From assembly GCA_944470555.2 (NCBI GenBank), contig OX104130.1, positions 55,275,491 to 55,339,490 on the forward strand: a stretch of DNA of 64,000 nt, read 5' to 3'. This document shows positions 37,001 to 49,822 of the stretch, piece by piece. How positions within the stretch are numbered: position 1 is the stretch's first letter; each line of letters starts with the position of its first letter. Origin of the DNA: Heterobilharzia americana (taxonomy: Eukaryota; Platyhelminthes; Trematoda; Strigeidida; Schistosomatidae). The position numbers and the translations under genes are program-made. Below the pieces are notes generated by a model, which worked only from the letters and a program-made list of their open reading frames with translations, was not told the origin of the DNA and made no database searches.

Positions 37001-37296
37001 TACTCGCGGACTTACCCCGCCAGGGCATAAGAGAGAATAAAATGCTGAAGGAAACAGATGACGTGAGGAAAGACTACTTCCATGACCTCGGCTTCAGGCA
37101 GGAATCAATTACCAATAAACATTCCAACAATGCGTTAATGGCTTCGCAGTTTAACAATAAATTTGCTAATTCTCAGAAAACTAACGGAATGCAAACACAG
37201 GCTGGTACGATGAGCACCGTAAGTTTCCCGATTACAAAGAACAACTTTCATTTCAGTTGCACTCAAGGGTCTCAAAGGTTACCGCAGACCTCGCCT
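34076..37296. other. gene-free stretch upstream of the RING gene
   Basis: No gene is supported. It contains a short degenerate tandem repeat at 35570-35630 and a TATA-like GGTATATAAAAATTTC at about 35957-35972 that could belong to an old LTR. Open frames of 70-95 codons (36002-36289 minus, 36809-37030 plus, 37042-37302 plus) have no recognisable domains. The promoter of the RING gene would lie at the left end of this stretch. Confidence 0.4.
35570..35630 (+). repeat. short tandem repeat, unit about 20 bp, three units
   Basis: Three consecutive imperfect units, each carrying TTATTTCAG: GCCTTATTTCAGCGCCATCC, GCTTTATTTCAGCACTATCC and ACATTATTTCAGTGG. Each unit contains a splice-acceptor-like TTTCAG, probably by chance. 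Confidence 0.7.
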
Positions 37297-39464
37297 AGTT
37301 AACTGGTTCACTAGTTACTAGCCGGTCCTGAGCTCGGATGAACAGAGAAAGGTGGACACACGGCTAGCAACCCTACCCCGTAAAGCCAATCCAACCGCCA
37401 CAGAAACCCCAAAGCACAAAGAAAGTATTAAAAATAAAAATAAACTTATTCCTTGCCGGAATGGGAGAGACGAAATGACGCCGGTTGGTGGAAGCCTTCG
37501 GGAGGCAAACCAGCCGATGTGTCTTCTCTCTCTCAATGAAAGCAAAAGTAAACACGTGGACGCGGAATGTCCACACCACGTATGAACCTACAAAGGCTGC
37601 TCAGATCGCAAAACAGATGGGAGGGTTTCACATAGAAGTGCTAGGAACCTGTGAAAGCGGGTGCAATGGAGGTGGACTCTCCAAACGGTCAACCGGGGAG
37701 TAAATGACCTGCTCCGATGCTGTCACCCAGATGACAACCACGAGCACACTGAGTTTTCGAGTGGCTATCATGATGTTCCTCTCCCAAGGGCATCGAAGGC
37801 CAGCCTCCTCCGGGATCATGACAGCAAGGTTCAACTCAAAGGGAAGCAAAGTCACAATCATAAAATGCTTCGCTACGCACCTACAAATAACGCAGAAGGA
37901 GGAGCTCTACAGACAACTGCAATCAACACTGGACAAGACCTCAGTTGGCGACATCTAAATTCTAATGGGCGACATGAATCCCAGATTCGGAGCGGACAAA
38001 CATGAAAGAGAACTAACCATGGGTCGTGAAGCGCTCTGTGAAATGAACGAGAATGAAGAATTGTTTACAGAATTATGTGCATTCAACGATTTGGTGATTT
38101 GAGGCACTGTGTTCAAGCACAAGGATATCCACAAAGCAGCATGGATTTGATTTCACCAGGTGGACACACTAAAAATCAGATCGACTTGGTCTCAATCTCA
38201 AGAAAGTGGAGATGCAGCCTACTTGACACTAGGTCAAGAAGGGAAGCAGATGTAAGTTCACACTACTATCTAGTGAAAGGAACCTTCAACGTCAAGCTGA
38301 AGGCTTCTAAGGGAGTTGGCGATAGGCCGCAGTTCAAGCTCAACACCCAGAACAGAAAGTGAAGGATGAAACTACAAAGGAAATCTTCACTGCAGCCATC
38401 AAGACAAAATGGGAGATATCAAGCAGCATCCCCGAAGAAACCTGCGTGGATGGCCGCCGGAACTCTTTGAAAGCTATGTGGAAGGAAACCTGCATAACCG
38501 CATTGGGAAGGAAGAAGAAAGAAGATGAGGAATGGATGTTGACGGACACATGGAAGCAGATAGAGCAGGGAGAGGAGTATGGTGAAGCAGAAGACAAACC
38601 AGTGCAGCACAACGAAAAGAAGAGCTGAGTGCAACGTATAAAACACTGCACAAAGAAGTGAAGGAGGGCCCACGCAAAGACAAAAGACACTTCTACGACA
38701 CATTGGCGAGTGGGGCAGAAGAGGCTGGTAGGAGAGACGGAGACCTGACAACATTGTATCAAATAATCAGGTTACTGTCTATCTGGAAGAGGAAGAGATC
38801 AACGCAGACGAAACCGATAAAAGATGATGAAAGAAATCTAGTCACCAAAGAAGAGAAAAAGAGAAATCGATGGGTTGACCACTTCAAGAAACTCTTGAAT
38901 CGACCGCCACCACCGCCTGCAACCACAGAACTACCAGTGAAAATAAACCTTGCAACAAGGGCAGCGTTAAACTCCTCAAGGCCATAAAGTTACTGGACTC
39001 CGGGAAAGCAGCAGGACGAAATGGAATTCCTCCAGAGGCACTGAGAGCAGACTAATAGACATCAGCGGACATGCTCGCACAACTACTGCTGAAGGTTTTG
39101 GAGGGAGGGAAAGGTGCCTGCAGATTAGAAGAAGGGCTACCTTGTCAAACTCCCAAAGAAGGGCGACCTAAGCCTTTGCAAAATCTGGCGCAGAATCACG
39201 CTCCTGTCCACCCCAATCGAAATATTAGGCCACACCATCTTTGAGAGAGTGACTAAAAAATCCTTTGCATTCAAAACTACGACCGGAACAGGCTGGCCGG
39301 AAACGGGAAGAACAAGTCAGTCACAACGCTACGCTACGCACCATCACAGAACAGAGCATAGAATGGCAACCAACTGGATCTTTGCCTCAACTTCATCGAC
39401 TTTGAAAAGGCCTTTGACAGCGTCGACCAGGAAATGACTTGGAGGTTGCTTCAACGCTTCAGTT
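37297..39464 (+). mobile_element. RTE-clade LINE copy C (5' end, endonuclease, start of RT), interrupted
   Basis: A plus-strand RTE element with its 5' end intact near 37297. The endonuclease begins about 37540 (NVHTTYEPTKAAQIAKQMGG) and has the GDMNPRFG catalytic motif near 37965. An RT connection follows (KEEKKRNRWVDHFKKLLNRP at about 38850), then a broken RT with LNFIDFEKAFDSVDQEM at 39390-39440. The frame has stops, for example after STGE (37704) and in GDI|ILMGD (37956). The sequence stops abruptly at 39464, where the 3' end of a CR1/L2-type LINE in the opposite orientation begins. The first 1.55 kb is nearly identical to the reverse complement of 53819-55363. Confidence 0.85.
37303..38848 (+). 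repeat. about 1.55-kb inverted repeat arm (left)
   Basis: Matches the reverse complement of about 53819-55363 at nearly every position compared. Seven separate open frames translate identically in both arms. Small indels were seen near 38000 (a two-base and a three-base difference), and a C/T difference occurs at the right end. The arms are the 5' halves of two RTE copies facing each other about 15 kb apart. Confidence 0.9.
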
Positions 39465-40404
39465 GAATAAATAAATAAATGAATATCTTTATTCTCAAGC
39501 TATAAAGTTAATACGTGAGAAGCCAGTTTACAGGCCTCATCAAATTGGTAATTGCGGGGAAACATAAAAGGTTTTAGCAGTATTGAAAAACATAGAGGGA
39601 CGACATTAAACTCTATCATGATACCGAGGGCCTAAATGTCATGAAAATAGCAGGAAAATATCACTTTACAGTACATACACATCGTTCTGAGTTTAGGTCA
39701 TTTCTGCTCACAATTCTCTCTTCACATCAAACGGCGCAATATTTGGTGTTTGCGTTGTGAGTAGTCGACATGATTGACCCATCTACAAGACCAAGTGTTT
39801 TGTCAAATAAATGTCTATTTTAACAGCAATTCTTATGTTCGTAGGTTTACTGACCAACAATAACTTACTTCATTGATTTCAGGAATAAGTGAGTATCCAT
39901 ACAATCGTCTAATCCAGGTGAATGTCTAAGCTCAGGCATTTCTCACTCTTCAAGTGTTACCTCTTCCAGCAATTCAGATTGACAGTACTGAAAACGTTTG
40001 TTGTGGTGCAAGTAATTAAAGAGTGGAAGAATCGTCGTTCAACCGTGGTGAGTATTACATATGTGTAAAACTTCATAGACTTCACATTAAGGTATGCAAC
40101 ATTGTCAAGCAGATACATTGGCTGTTAATTGACTTCTATGGGATGGATTGATATAAGACAAAGTACTAGAGAAATCTGATGCATAGCATTATTATGGATG
40201 TGTTGCCGTTAGGTAAAGAGGTCTGTTGAGTTTGATTGTTTATCCAGATCTCCTCTGCACTTGCCACGGACCAGAAATGTGAGAAAACGTATTGCTGAAG
40301 AAGTTTCTTCGCGATTTGGCCTTACAATACTCATTTTCAGCTAATAGGTTGTGATTACGCAGATAGTGAGTGGATGTTACAACTGTTTTAATTTCCTGGC
40401 TACA

Positions 40405-43104
40405 TCAGTGCACTTGCTTACGAAGTAATTTATGGTAAAATATAAGATTCATTCTAAGTCGCCTCTTCCAGGGAGGTTCCAGTCCTAGCATGTTGCATCT
40501 CGAAATGTAGTCCAGGCTGCGGTCAGCTCCTAGTGTTCTTAGTGTGAGGTGGCGTTGTAATCCTTCAATTTTTCTTTTGTCGCTTACGCGAAGGCCACTT
40601 AAGATAAACGGGCAATACTCTAAAATGGGACGGATGCTCACTTTGTAGAGTAGGAGCCTTGATTCAGTGCTACAAAAGTTACGGACGATGCATCCAAGGA
40701 ATCTACGTGACTTAGATGTGACACAAGCCGTCTGCTCAGAGAATAATAAGTCACTGGAATATCTGAGACCAACATCTAGCTCTGAAGAACGTCTAGGTAG
40801 CTGTTGCCCACATACTTCGAGAGACAAATCTAGGTTATCGCTACCTATGCTAAGCCAACCACATTTATCAATGTTGAACTGGAGATTGGGCTCGTCACAC
40901 CATTTAGCAACTTCACCTAATTCTTGTCCAGCAGTAGATAGCGTATTACCTAGTTCATGGGTGTGACATGAGTATACAGCCTTAAGGTCATCAGCGTATA
41001 GGAATATTTCCCCTCAGTGAAGCACTTGCACACACTATTAATATAAGCTATGAACAACGAAGGTCCAAGGACACTACCCTGTATTCCTCCACTAGTTATG
41101 AGCCTGGGTGTAGATTGCATAGAATTTACTTTGACGATCTGGCTCCGATCCCTAAAAAATGATTTTAGCCAATGAAGTAAAGGGTCATGGATGCCAATGG
41201 ATTGTAGCTTATCAAAGAGAATACTGTGTGGCACCTTGTCAAATGCCTTTGATATATCAAAATACAGAACAGTAACGACTTTACGTGCCTCACGGCCACT
41301 GGTGATGAGTTTGAAGAAGTCGAAATGGCAAGTAACGCAAGACCTGTTTTTAATGAAACCGCGCTGAGACTTTCGCCAAGTAGGTAGTCAGACATGCCGC
41401 CTTTAATCACTTTTTCCATGATTCGGGAGACGACCGGAGTCATGTTGATAGGTCTGTAGCTCCCAACAGTCGCTTTGTCACCGGACTTGTGGCGAGGAAT
41501 TATAAAGCTGATTTCCCACTTGCTGCGATACTCCCCACTTTCCATTGATAGTGTGAATATCTTAAGCAAGAACAGCGGCATATCATCACCCTGTTTCTGA
41601 TGACCATTGAGTTCAGGCCATCTATCCCCACACCTGTAGATAGTTTCAGGCTTTTGATGGCCTAAGTGATACTTTTGACAGTGAACTCCACTCTAGTACA
41701 TGAACTAGCGGTAATTGGAGTAAAGCTAGTGGGGTTGAGGACATTAAGGTTGAAGTTAGCGAATGATTCACCAAACAGTTCACTAACCTTGAGGGGATCG
41801 TTGTGTACCACCCCATTATGTAGTAGATAGGCCATATCCGTTGATGGCTTCAGACGTTTACTCAGAAGAGATGTCAGCTTGTGTATTAAAGAGCCACTTT
41901 TGAGAGCGGCGATCTCTTCGTTTACTGAGTGTTTCGCATGTAGTGTCTTGATAGATTCGTAAGTCTAATGAATTAAGTGCAGTGATATGAAGTCTTTCGA
42001 CCAGTGGTAATATGATGATAATTTCCTAAGTTTATTGTGGAATGCTTTAGGAGTATATGGGTCCGGCTCCTTGTAAACCCTAACTGTTTTCACAGGAGCA
42101 ACAGTATATAAACACAGTTCTATATTTCCGTAGAAAAGTGAGAGTGTGTGTGTTAACGAGGCTATGGTAAAGTAGTCATCCCATAGAGAGCACCTGAGTA
42201 GCTCGATGAGTACTTCCCACTCTATATTCTTATAGCTTCTATGCCGAGTACAATTTGAAGATTATCTATTTTTCTCGTTGGGAGGGGGAATTGATAAGCA
42301 ACAGAATACCATCCTATGGTCACTGTTGGAAAACTCGCTACTAAAGTGGGTAGTGACAGGGATGATGTCGCAGCAAAAGACTAGGTCCAGTATACTATCT
42401 CCACGCTTGGGTTGCTGGATATATTGCTTCGAGCCATAGATATCTGTGGCAGCAAGCATTTCATCAAATCGTTATGGGCTGCGACCGACCTCCCAGTTAA
42501 CTTCAGGTAAGTTAAGGTCGCCTGCAATCAGTTTGAAGTCAACAGTGAGAGATCCAGCGTGGGCAAATGATCTAGCCATCAGTTCATCATCTTCTTTTGT
42601 TGAACATGGTGATCTGTACACACGGCCTATGAGGATTTTGTGGTTGGTACCGTTTAAAACGATCCAAAGTGAGTCCGATAGATCATTGAAGATATCATCC
42701 TCAATCTTATCTGAGGTAGCAGGGCTACACACTTAGATCAAACAGCCTCCACCACGCTCGTGGTCACGATTAGTGCGATACGGAGTATAACCATCCATAC
42801 ACAGGTCCACGTCTAGGATTGAGTCAGTACACCATGATTCAGTAACTAATGCTGCAGCGGGTTTGGTTGGCAAAACTATTGTTCCAGGATCGGACATTTT
42901 CTTAGGTAACGTGCGGGCATTAATAAGTAGAAGCGTGAAAAGGCTACTATGGCTTGCAAAGTAACTTGCTATGTCTCTCGGGTCTCGGTAAGCGGAAGAA
43001 TTTCTGGTATTTAGTTCGCTAGATGATGCACTACCTACGTCTCGGAAGTGACAGGACTCAGCAGTGGGGTGTGCCGGTGTGACCGGTGAGTTCCTATCTT
43101 TCAC
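40405..43104 (-). pseudogene. LINE ORF2 (endonuclease + reverse transcriptase), frameshifted
   Basis: Endonuclease segments: VTESWCTD and GGGCLI (43104-42733), YRSPCSTKEDDE and AGDLNLPEVNWE (42732-42472), and the histidine motif NSDHRMVFCC (42459-42262). RT segments: SFIIPRHKSGD and YRPINMTPVVSRIMEKVI (41581-41390), then PHSILFDKLQSIG and GGIQGSVLGPSLF (41234-41020). The catalytic FLYADDLKAVY box is intact near 40975-41005, but a single-base shift near 41010 separates it from the upstream frame. The C-terminal domain is at 40827-40405 (VSIRPILEYCPFILSG). Stops occur near 42470 and 42730. No functional product. Confidence 0.85.
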
Positions 43105-43163
43105 AAGTATATGATTACTTAGGTTTTCACGGCACTTATAGGTTGTTAACGTTCACCTCTTCT

Positions 43164-44583
43164 TCACTTTTGGCGTAAGGTACGGTTTGTGACCGGTGTA
43201 AGTCGAAGAAATTGGTTCCAGCCCTGTGTTATCAGGGGGTTGAACGAGCCGAGACAACATGGGTCGTAAATATTGTGCGGGATCCGAATAAAATCTTGGT
43301 AGGGTTCATAAGTGGAGAAGTTTCTTGCTGGCGGTGTACATCTGTTCCCAAAGTACTGACTAGGATTATTAAGATGCACAGCTGGACAGCTGTTAGGAGT
43401 TTGTGGTGTGTAGGACATTTGAGCTTTCGGTAGGCTACTCGGCACCATGTTATGACCCCTATGATTAAAGGGACGTGGTCCGAAGGAGTGTCTCGTGTGA
43501 TGCAGCCTCGAGTTGTCGTGGCACTCATTTCTGAAAGAAGGGGTTTGACGGAAAACTCGCATTTCGGGTTCGTGTATTGCTAGTGTCTTAACTATGAAGT
43601 ATTCTTCTCCGTCACTAGAAGGCAAGCGCCTGAAATGGTCTTTCTTCAAAAACGTTTTAGCTTTAGATGGTGTGGTTTCCCCCGAACCTCTGAGTCTTCT
43701 GTCACCCAGTTGTCCTCTGTTTATGGTGACCTTAGGGGTACCAATGGTTTTCTTTTTACGAGCAACTGAAGGATCAGGCTCACTTGTAGCTAGATTTGAC
43801 TGAGACTGTTGTGCCGAGGAAGAGGTATATCCAGCAGAAGTATTGACCATGTCAGCACTTTGTGACGGACTGTCTGTGCACACAGCAGCCTCTGTGTTTG
43901 AAGGTGATGGACTGGTCAGACTACCCCGTTTTTGTTTTCTGTGTTGGCATGCGGTTTTGTCTTGTGCAATAGCAATATTTTTAAAGCTGCTGCGTAACCT
44001 TGTGCGGCCTTGTAGTTTAATAAATCTCTTGGCGTCAAATGAATTAGTGAACTTGAGGATCATCGGGCAGCCGGACTGCGCTGACTTTTCGCGGAGGCGC
44101 TTACACTCACAGTGTATTCCTGTCATACCGCATGAGGTTAATACCTTTATCTTAACTACATCCAGGGTTAGGGTATCAGGTATGTTATGGACGATGGCTG
44201 TTGGGACGATGATAGTCTCTTCATCACCTCCGTCTCCAAGTGGTCTATTGAGTTTTCTGCTTCCACACATAATCTTCAACTAAATTCTCATGCTTCTCTG
44301 GAAGATATGCTAATGGATGGAAATCCTCAACTATTCTCCGAATCTCTTCTGTCACGGTCTTCATGTTATCCATTTCGTTCCTGTGGTCGTTAATACTGCT
44401 ACTCATAACTGATATGATGTCTTCAGTTCCAACAAAAGGCGTGGGGCATACCAGATCATCGAGATCTGATGTACACGGAGTGACAGTGCTTCTGTCACAC
44501 AGAAGAGCACTGGAATGACCAAGTCTTTGCTTTTTATCACTAGGGAAGTCGATTTTAGAACGTTTAGCCTTAGATCTTCCCAT
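43164..44583 (-). pseudogene. LINE ORF1 (nucleic-acid-binding protein), one frameshift
   Basis: Two overlapping frames make up ORF1: 44583-44245 (112 residues, lysine-rich start MGRSKAKRSK) and 44279-43164 (371 residues). The second begins with an RRM-like region (TAIVHNIPDTL, then SGCPMILKFTN) and continues into a Ser/Pro/Gln-rich, basic tail. A single indel near 44250-44290 would explain the overlap. ORF1 proteins coat the element RNA; the assignment follows from position directly upstream of ORF2. Confidence 0.7.
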
Positions 44584-44640
44584 TTAAAAGACGTTAAAAT
44601 CGAAGCTTATTGTCGAAATAGAAAAACAGCGAACGGCTAA

Positions 44641-44990
44641 AGGTAGTATACCGGAACGTTAGTAACAGTATGTGAGGAGAATAGAGGAGCTGTAAGCCGA
44701 ATATATGGGACAGACTGAAATATTATTAGAAAAATTTAGTAAAGAGTAGTCAGACACAACAGGAAATCTGCAGATTGATATAATCAAGAACCACTTGAAA
44801 AAGAAGTGTATGGCTTCGACTTCACCGCGTGTGAAGATATAATGAAAGGCTCACAGTCGTCTGTATCTGGCCGTTTCTTAAATGGATAGGCCTCCGTATG
44901 TCACCATGCCTGAGGAAAGGTTTCCATCACTAAACTGCAATAGGTGCGTTGCATAATCTTTTGCCTGCACAACGTATTGACACCAGTAAA
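44641..44990. other. spacer between LINE element 2 and the MULE
   Basis: AT-rich DNA with no recognised feature. It may include the 5' UTR of the LINE and an end of the MULE. Confidence 0.4.
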
Positions 44991-44999
44991 CCGGAAAGT

Positions 45000-46710
45000 T
45001 CATCGTCCAAGAATTCGTCCGCAGAATTTGTTAATCTTTGCTGCTACGTCTGTGGCATATTCGTCTCCGAATCTTTGTAGTATGCGACGGATGTTTGACC
45101 GCATATTACGCATTTCGCGTATGTACCTATCGCATGGTGCTGCGATGGAGATTGCCGATGTGCTACGTGAAGTGGTGGGTATGTGTGGCCCAGTCCAGCT
45201 TCGGTAATGCCGAAGCACACGACTAGCTATAAGGATTAACTATGCAATAAGTAAATACGACATACCTGTGAAACTGGGCTCCTTTAAATATACCACAAGC
45301 AAGTGTCAACATGGATAACGACGAGTTGTGAATGCTCTGCAGGTGCATCCACACAATAACAGATCTACTTCAACGGTGTGATCGTTGTCCATGATGAACA
45401 CGTAGTCGCTGCTTTCATATTCGATATTGTGTTCCTTCTTCCTCTAAAATCCTGAAGAACCTTGCGGCTGCATACGGTGTTAGGCAACGTAGAAGGGGAA
45501 CTAATGCATCCGGGCAGTCAAACCTGTAAGATTTTGTCTGCGTGACAGCAGCCTCAGTCTCCTTTCTGTACGAACTCCGTGCATTCCAGTTGTAAACTTT
45601 AAGCATACTTTTGTGCAAGGCGTCAGATCTCCTGAGGTACCTCTGTGCTCTGCCTATGGGAACTTTCAACACGGTTGCTTGTGTTGTTCCTCAGAGTCAG
45701 AACATCGTTGTTAAACGCCGCACTCCACATACTTTTTCGATGCAGCCAGTATCGGTTGACGTATTCGGCGACGTTGCAGTCCAGTCCACTAATGATTCTG
45801 TAACACCTGTAGAACCTGGGAAATTAGAACAACACACCCCATACCTCCCAGTGTATTCACATGACACCAAACGACACAGGTATGCTTTCACTATCGAATT
45901 CTGGGTCTGTAATTCGTGCCACAGTGGTATTTTTTCAAACTTGCTCTTTTACACAACGCCCGACATACATGGAACGCACAAGGCACGATGTTAGCTTGCC
46001 TGTGCGTCTCTTGGACGGCGGAGATCCCCGCGCGTGAGCAATCCATAACAAAGGCCTGCATCATCCTTTTCTCCTGCATAACTTTTCTAAAACTATCTGC
46101 GATCCATACTGCATCCCTTTTCAGCTCCTTCTTTGTCCATGCGAACAGCACAGGACGTCCGCGACCGCAGTTACCAGTAACCACCAAGTGAAACAGTCAC
46201 TACCTATCTAATTATCATCACATAGAGACTTTACCCCCCCCCGGTTGGTGTTATAAATCGATGCCGACTACTTCCGAATATTGGTGATATAGTCGTATTT
46301 GCTCAGTCAAGGCAAAGCACACTCTGTATAACACCTAAGAACTACCGTTCTCCGAATAAAATTTCTTCAAACTTCCCCTCTTACTCAAAAAGACGAATAC
46401 CTCCGATTGCGTCACACTATCTAAACAGAATCATATTCATGATTGCAAAACTACCTTTAATGACGTTCAACTTCATGTTTCTTACATCCCTCGCCGTAAC
46501 TACCTTGTTCCATTCATCCATAAAATGCAAAATGACATCATCTGCAGAGGATGACTGCTGTAAAATGGGCCTCAAATTCTCCTTCTCTTCTCCTGTTGGA
46601 CGTCTGCTCCGGGCATCACAAACCATAAATGACTGGGCACAAGGGTGGTTATGAACCATTTCGTAGGATCTAACAGTATACTCATCCATCTTCAATGCAA
46701 AGCGAAACAT
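45000..46710 (-). mobile_element. Mutator-like (MULE) DNA transposon, decayed
   Basis: In sense order it has an N-terminal DNA-binding region (46710-46417) with YEMVHNHPCAQSF, as in the FLYWCH/FAR1-like heads of MULE transposases. A transposase core piece (46187-45891) follows, with QAFVMDCSRAGISAVQETH and the C/H motif VPCAFHVCRALCKR. An alpha-helical segment is at 45672-45415, and a SWIM zinc finger near 45310-45340 reads CGCTCRAFTTRRYPC, a stop codon, then H. A downstream piece (45218-45000) may be a C-terminal extension. Related schistosome MULEs are the Curupira elements. Terminal inverted repeats were not identified. Stops and shifts make it inactive. Confidence 0.75.
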
Positions 46711-46719
46711 TGATGGGCA

Positions 46720-47590
46720 GTGTTGATACTCGGACCTAAAACTACTCTCATGGACAGGAGGGATTACGTGTAGCGGCCAGAATCCAATAATCTTGACCTG
46801 AACGCGGGAAATAACTAGGCAGTGCCAACTGACGTGAATCTGACTAGTTCCTGCGTTCTACTGCATAGCTTCCGAACTACCGCGAGTGACTCACAGTTAA
46901 AGGTTGGATTAAACTATCAAAACATGGTTTGTAGCAATTCAATAGTAGATTCGTAACAAAATCTGTGGTACTGTCAAAGCAACAATAAGTTATGCCAAAA
47001 TTACAAAAATACCTCAACAGTGCCGTTGGGTAACTATACAGTCCAAAACGTTCTCGGGTGCAAATACGTACTATACGGTAAAAACTGGTTGAACAAATGC
47101 AACTGTTAAGTACCTGTCGGTCACTAGGAGTATTCCCGACAAAAGGAATCAAAACTCTGCCCACAGGAATCAAATCAACAAACAAACGTTCTCAGTAGAC
47201 AGTCAAAAGACAAACAGTCAAATCAGCACAACCGTAAGTTGAACCGTAACAAAATGCCGGGTGCAGTAAAACAACATCACCTTGTCAACAGTCCAGCGTC
47301 ACATAATAGGAAAGTGAAGCATTCATAATAAGTCTCAAGCATACAAAGGCAAATACTGAGTGCGAAGTCAAATAAGACAGCCATACAAGCAAATAACATT
47401 ACACCGGCCAGGGTCAAAGGTACACCATCCATAACGAGGGTAAAAATGTTAAAATAAATGTCAATACAATCAAATAAGGGTGATCGAGAGGGATTTTTGG
47501 ATCAGTTTTCCATTACACTGGCTGCAAAAATCCCTTCAGACATGCAAAACACCCCCTCAATGTATTCAGCCTTGGCTCTGCCTACCCAGC
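46720..47590. other. region 3' of the BEL/Pao element; possible LTR or spacer
   Basis: This lies between the MULE head and the end of the BEL/Pao polyprotein. A 3' LTR would be expected here, but I found no matching copy beyond the 5' side of the element, so LTR limits cannot be set. Confidence 0.35.
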
Positions 47591-48114
47591 TGTCTGCATA
47601 CTTCATCTTTCTTCCATTCCCTCGAGAAGACAAAGCTTTCTTATATCTCTTCTCACGGTACCTTCCTTCATACGCACCATCACAGTTCTTACTAAATCGT
47701 CTTCGTCCTTCTCGCATGTTTCGATCACTCCCAAAGGCCAGGAACCACGTGGTGTTTTTTCAGAGGCCACAATCACCACTTCTTCCTTGAAATTTCTTTT
47801 CCTTCCCAACCACTTCTGACGAGTTTGCAAGCATGGTAGATACTCTTTCATCCATCGGCGCCAAAATACGTCAGCTAAGTAATTAACTTGTTTCCAACGT
47901 CTGACGTAATTATCGGCAATAGTGCCCTCCACTATCTTTCAATAACAATAAATTATAGGGAGTGAGAGCTAACTCGTCTTTTGGGTCGGTCGTCATGGGA
48001 CAATAGGACGATTGTTCAAAATTCTTTCTATCTCCACGAAGTAGGTGGCTAATGTATCATCATGCAGAGTCTGCTCTTTGGATATGACCATCAATAACCT
48101 GCGTACAGAACGTA

Positions 48115-49569
48115 TCATCCTTTCCCATATCCCACCTCGATGACTCGCTTGCGGGGGTTGAAACTCCATCGTATCCCCTTTGACACCATGGCATCATTGA
48201 TTCGTCGTCTATCCCACACACTCACCAGTTGTCTTAGTTCCGAAATCGCTCCAACAAAGTTGGAACCATTATCACTGTATATCTCTGCAGGTGTTCCTCT
48301 TCTTCCTATGAACCTCATTACAGCCATTATAAAGGCGTCGGTGCCTAGGTTGAAAGCTACCTCTAAATGTATGGCTCGCGTCTGGAGACAAGTAAACACA
48401 CACCCGTACCTCTTTTCCTCTCTCCTTCCCTGGCGAACCATGAGTGGTCCAAAATAATCAATTCCCACTGACGAGAAGCAAAACCATCCTTTCTGCACGC
48501 GACAGACCGGTAAAGGGGCCATCATCTGCTGACCCAGTGCAGCTTTCAATCGTCGGCACTCTATGCACTTTCTTATCACCCGTTTGACCGCACTGATCCC
48601 CTTAATTATCCAATAGTTTCTTCGTAGAGTGGCCAGGACTTGCGAAGTACCAGTATGTCCTTCTATAATATGATAATGCCTTATGATCAGCTCAGTCACG
48701 AAGTGATGTCTGGGGAGGATAACCGGATGCTTAAAAGTAAGTGGGTAGTCGGAATAGTTCAACCTCCCACCGACGCAGACCAATCCATCCACAAGTATAG
48801 GTGACAACCTTTGCAATTCACCTTCTTCAGTCTCACAACTACCCTTTTCTCGGAGTTCCTTTATTAATTCTCCATATACCTCCTGTTGTACCATACATAA
48901 TACTTTATGTCTAGCAGCTTCCAGTTCATCGGCTGTTAGATAGCCAACATTCAGTGACACACCTTGGCGACGCGAATACATAACGGATATGTAGACCACA
49001 TATCTCTTAAGCCATGCCACAGCTTTAATCAGCCTCACCCAGTCCGAATGATACGCCAAAATCGGATCAGCAGTGAGCTCAGTAACGTTTGTGTTTGTTC
49101 GGACCGACCTCTTCAATTCGACATTTTTCGGTGGTTCCTTCCAGCAGAGGTCTGTGGTACTTGAAAACTGTCGGGTTCCCAGAAAAGAGGGGCCCTGAAT
49201 CCAAGACGCTAATTCACACGCTTTTCGTATGCCTCTTGATGTCCAATCTGCGGGATTCTCTTCAGATTTAACGTACCCCCACTGATTTGGGGATGAATAC
49301 TGGTGAATAATGGCTAGACGGTTGGCCACAAACGTACTATACCGACTCTCTGTATTTCTAATATAGTACAAAACAATCATAGAATCTGTCCAAAAATAAG
49401 TCTTGTCAAAGCTATTTGGGAGGTTCTTCCTCAAAATTTCACTCATTCGTGCACTCAATACTGCCGCAGCTAACTCTAATCTCGGCACTGTCACCGTTTT
49501 CAGAGGGGCAACCCGGGATTTGCTATAAAGCAGTATGCTGTAGGGTGGCGTTTTTTTGGAACGTTCCAC
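48115..49569 (-). pseudogene. BEL/Pao RNase H end and integrase frame (484 residues)
   Basis: It starts in the RNase H tail (VPRLELAAAVLSARMS, TDSMIVLYYI), passes the zinc-binding H-H-C-C domain (HHFVTELIIRHYH, then CIEC) and the catalytic core (GIDYFGP; YSDNGSNFVGA). A frame change near 48165 moves the catalytic glutamate region into another frame, so this frame ends at 48115 without it. Confidence 0.85.
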
Positions 49570-49822
49570 GAATAAGCCACCGCTCCATAACCAGATTCAG
49601 AGGCATCGCAAAATAAGTGCAACTCAATCTTACTCATCTCACTCTTATCCTCCTTCTTGATACTTCTGGGTACGGAGATTTGCCCAAGATTCTTCATGAA
49701 CCTCATCCAATCCATCCATAGGGATAGGTCATTGGAACTCAGGGGTGTATCCCAACCAGCATGAGATTTGCAAAGATTCTGCAATAGCTGCTTGGCCGGA
49801 AGACAAACTGGGGCGATGAGGC

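Larger units (their letters stand above)
39465..44640 (-). mobile_element. CR1/L2-type LINE (element 2), near full length, lightly frameshifted
   Basis: A minus-strand non-LTR element with ORF1 (44583-43164) and ORF2 (43104-40405). It ends at 39465 in a short ATTT-repeat tail, as CR1/L2-type elements do. It abuts RTE copy C in the middle of that element's RT, so it inserted there or a rearrangement joined them. I did not find the rest of the RTE copy on the far side. It is better preserved than CR1 element 1, with long frames broken mainly by single-base shifts, and it is clearly a different family by protein sequence. Confidence 0.85.

Noticed and set aside
37318..37585. Overlapping open frames on both strands that recur in inverted form at 55085-55352.
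   Set aside because: They recur because the DNA is an inverted RTE duplication. They precede the RTE endonuclease and are part of the element's 5' region, not a host gene family.
38340..38762. 140-codon minus-strand frame, identical to 53904-54326 on the plus strand.
   Set aside because: Antisense to the RTE coding region; hydrophobic, Cys/Phe-rich composition is typical of reverse readings of Lys/Glu-rich coding sequence.
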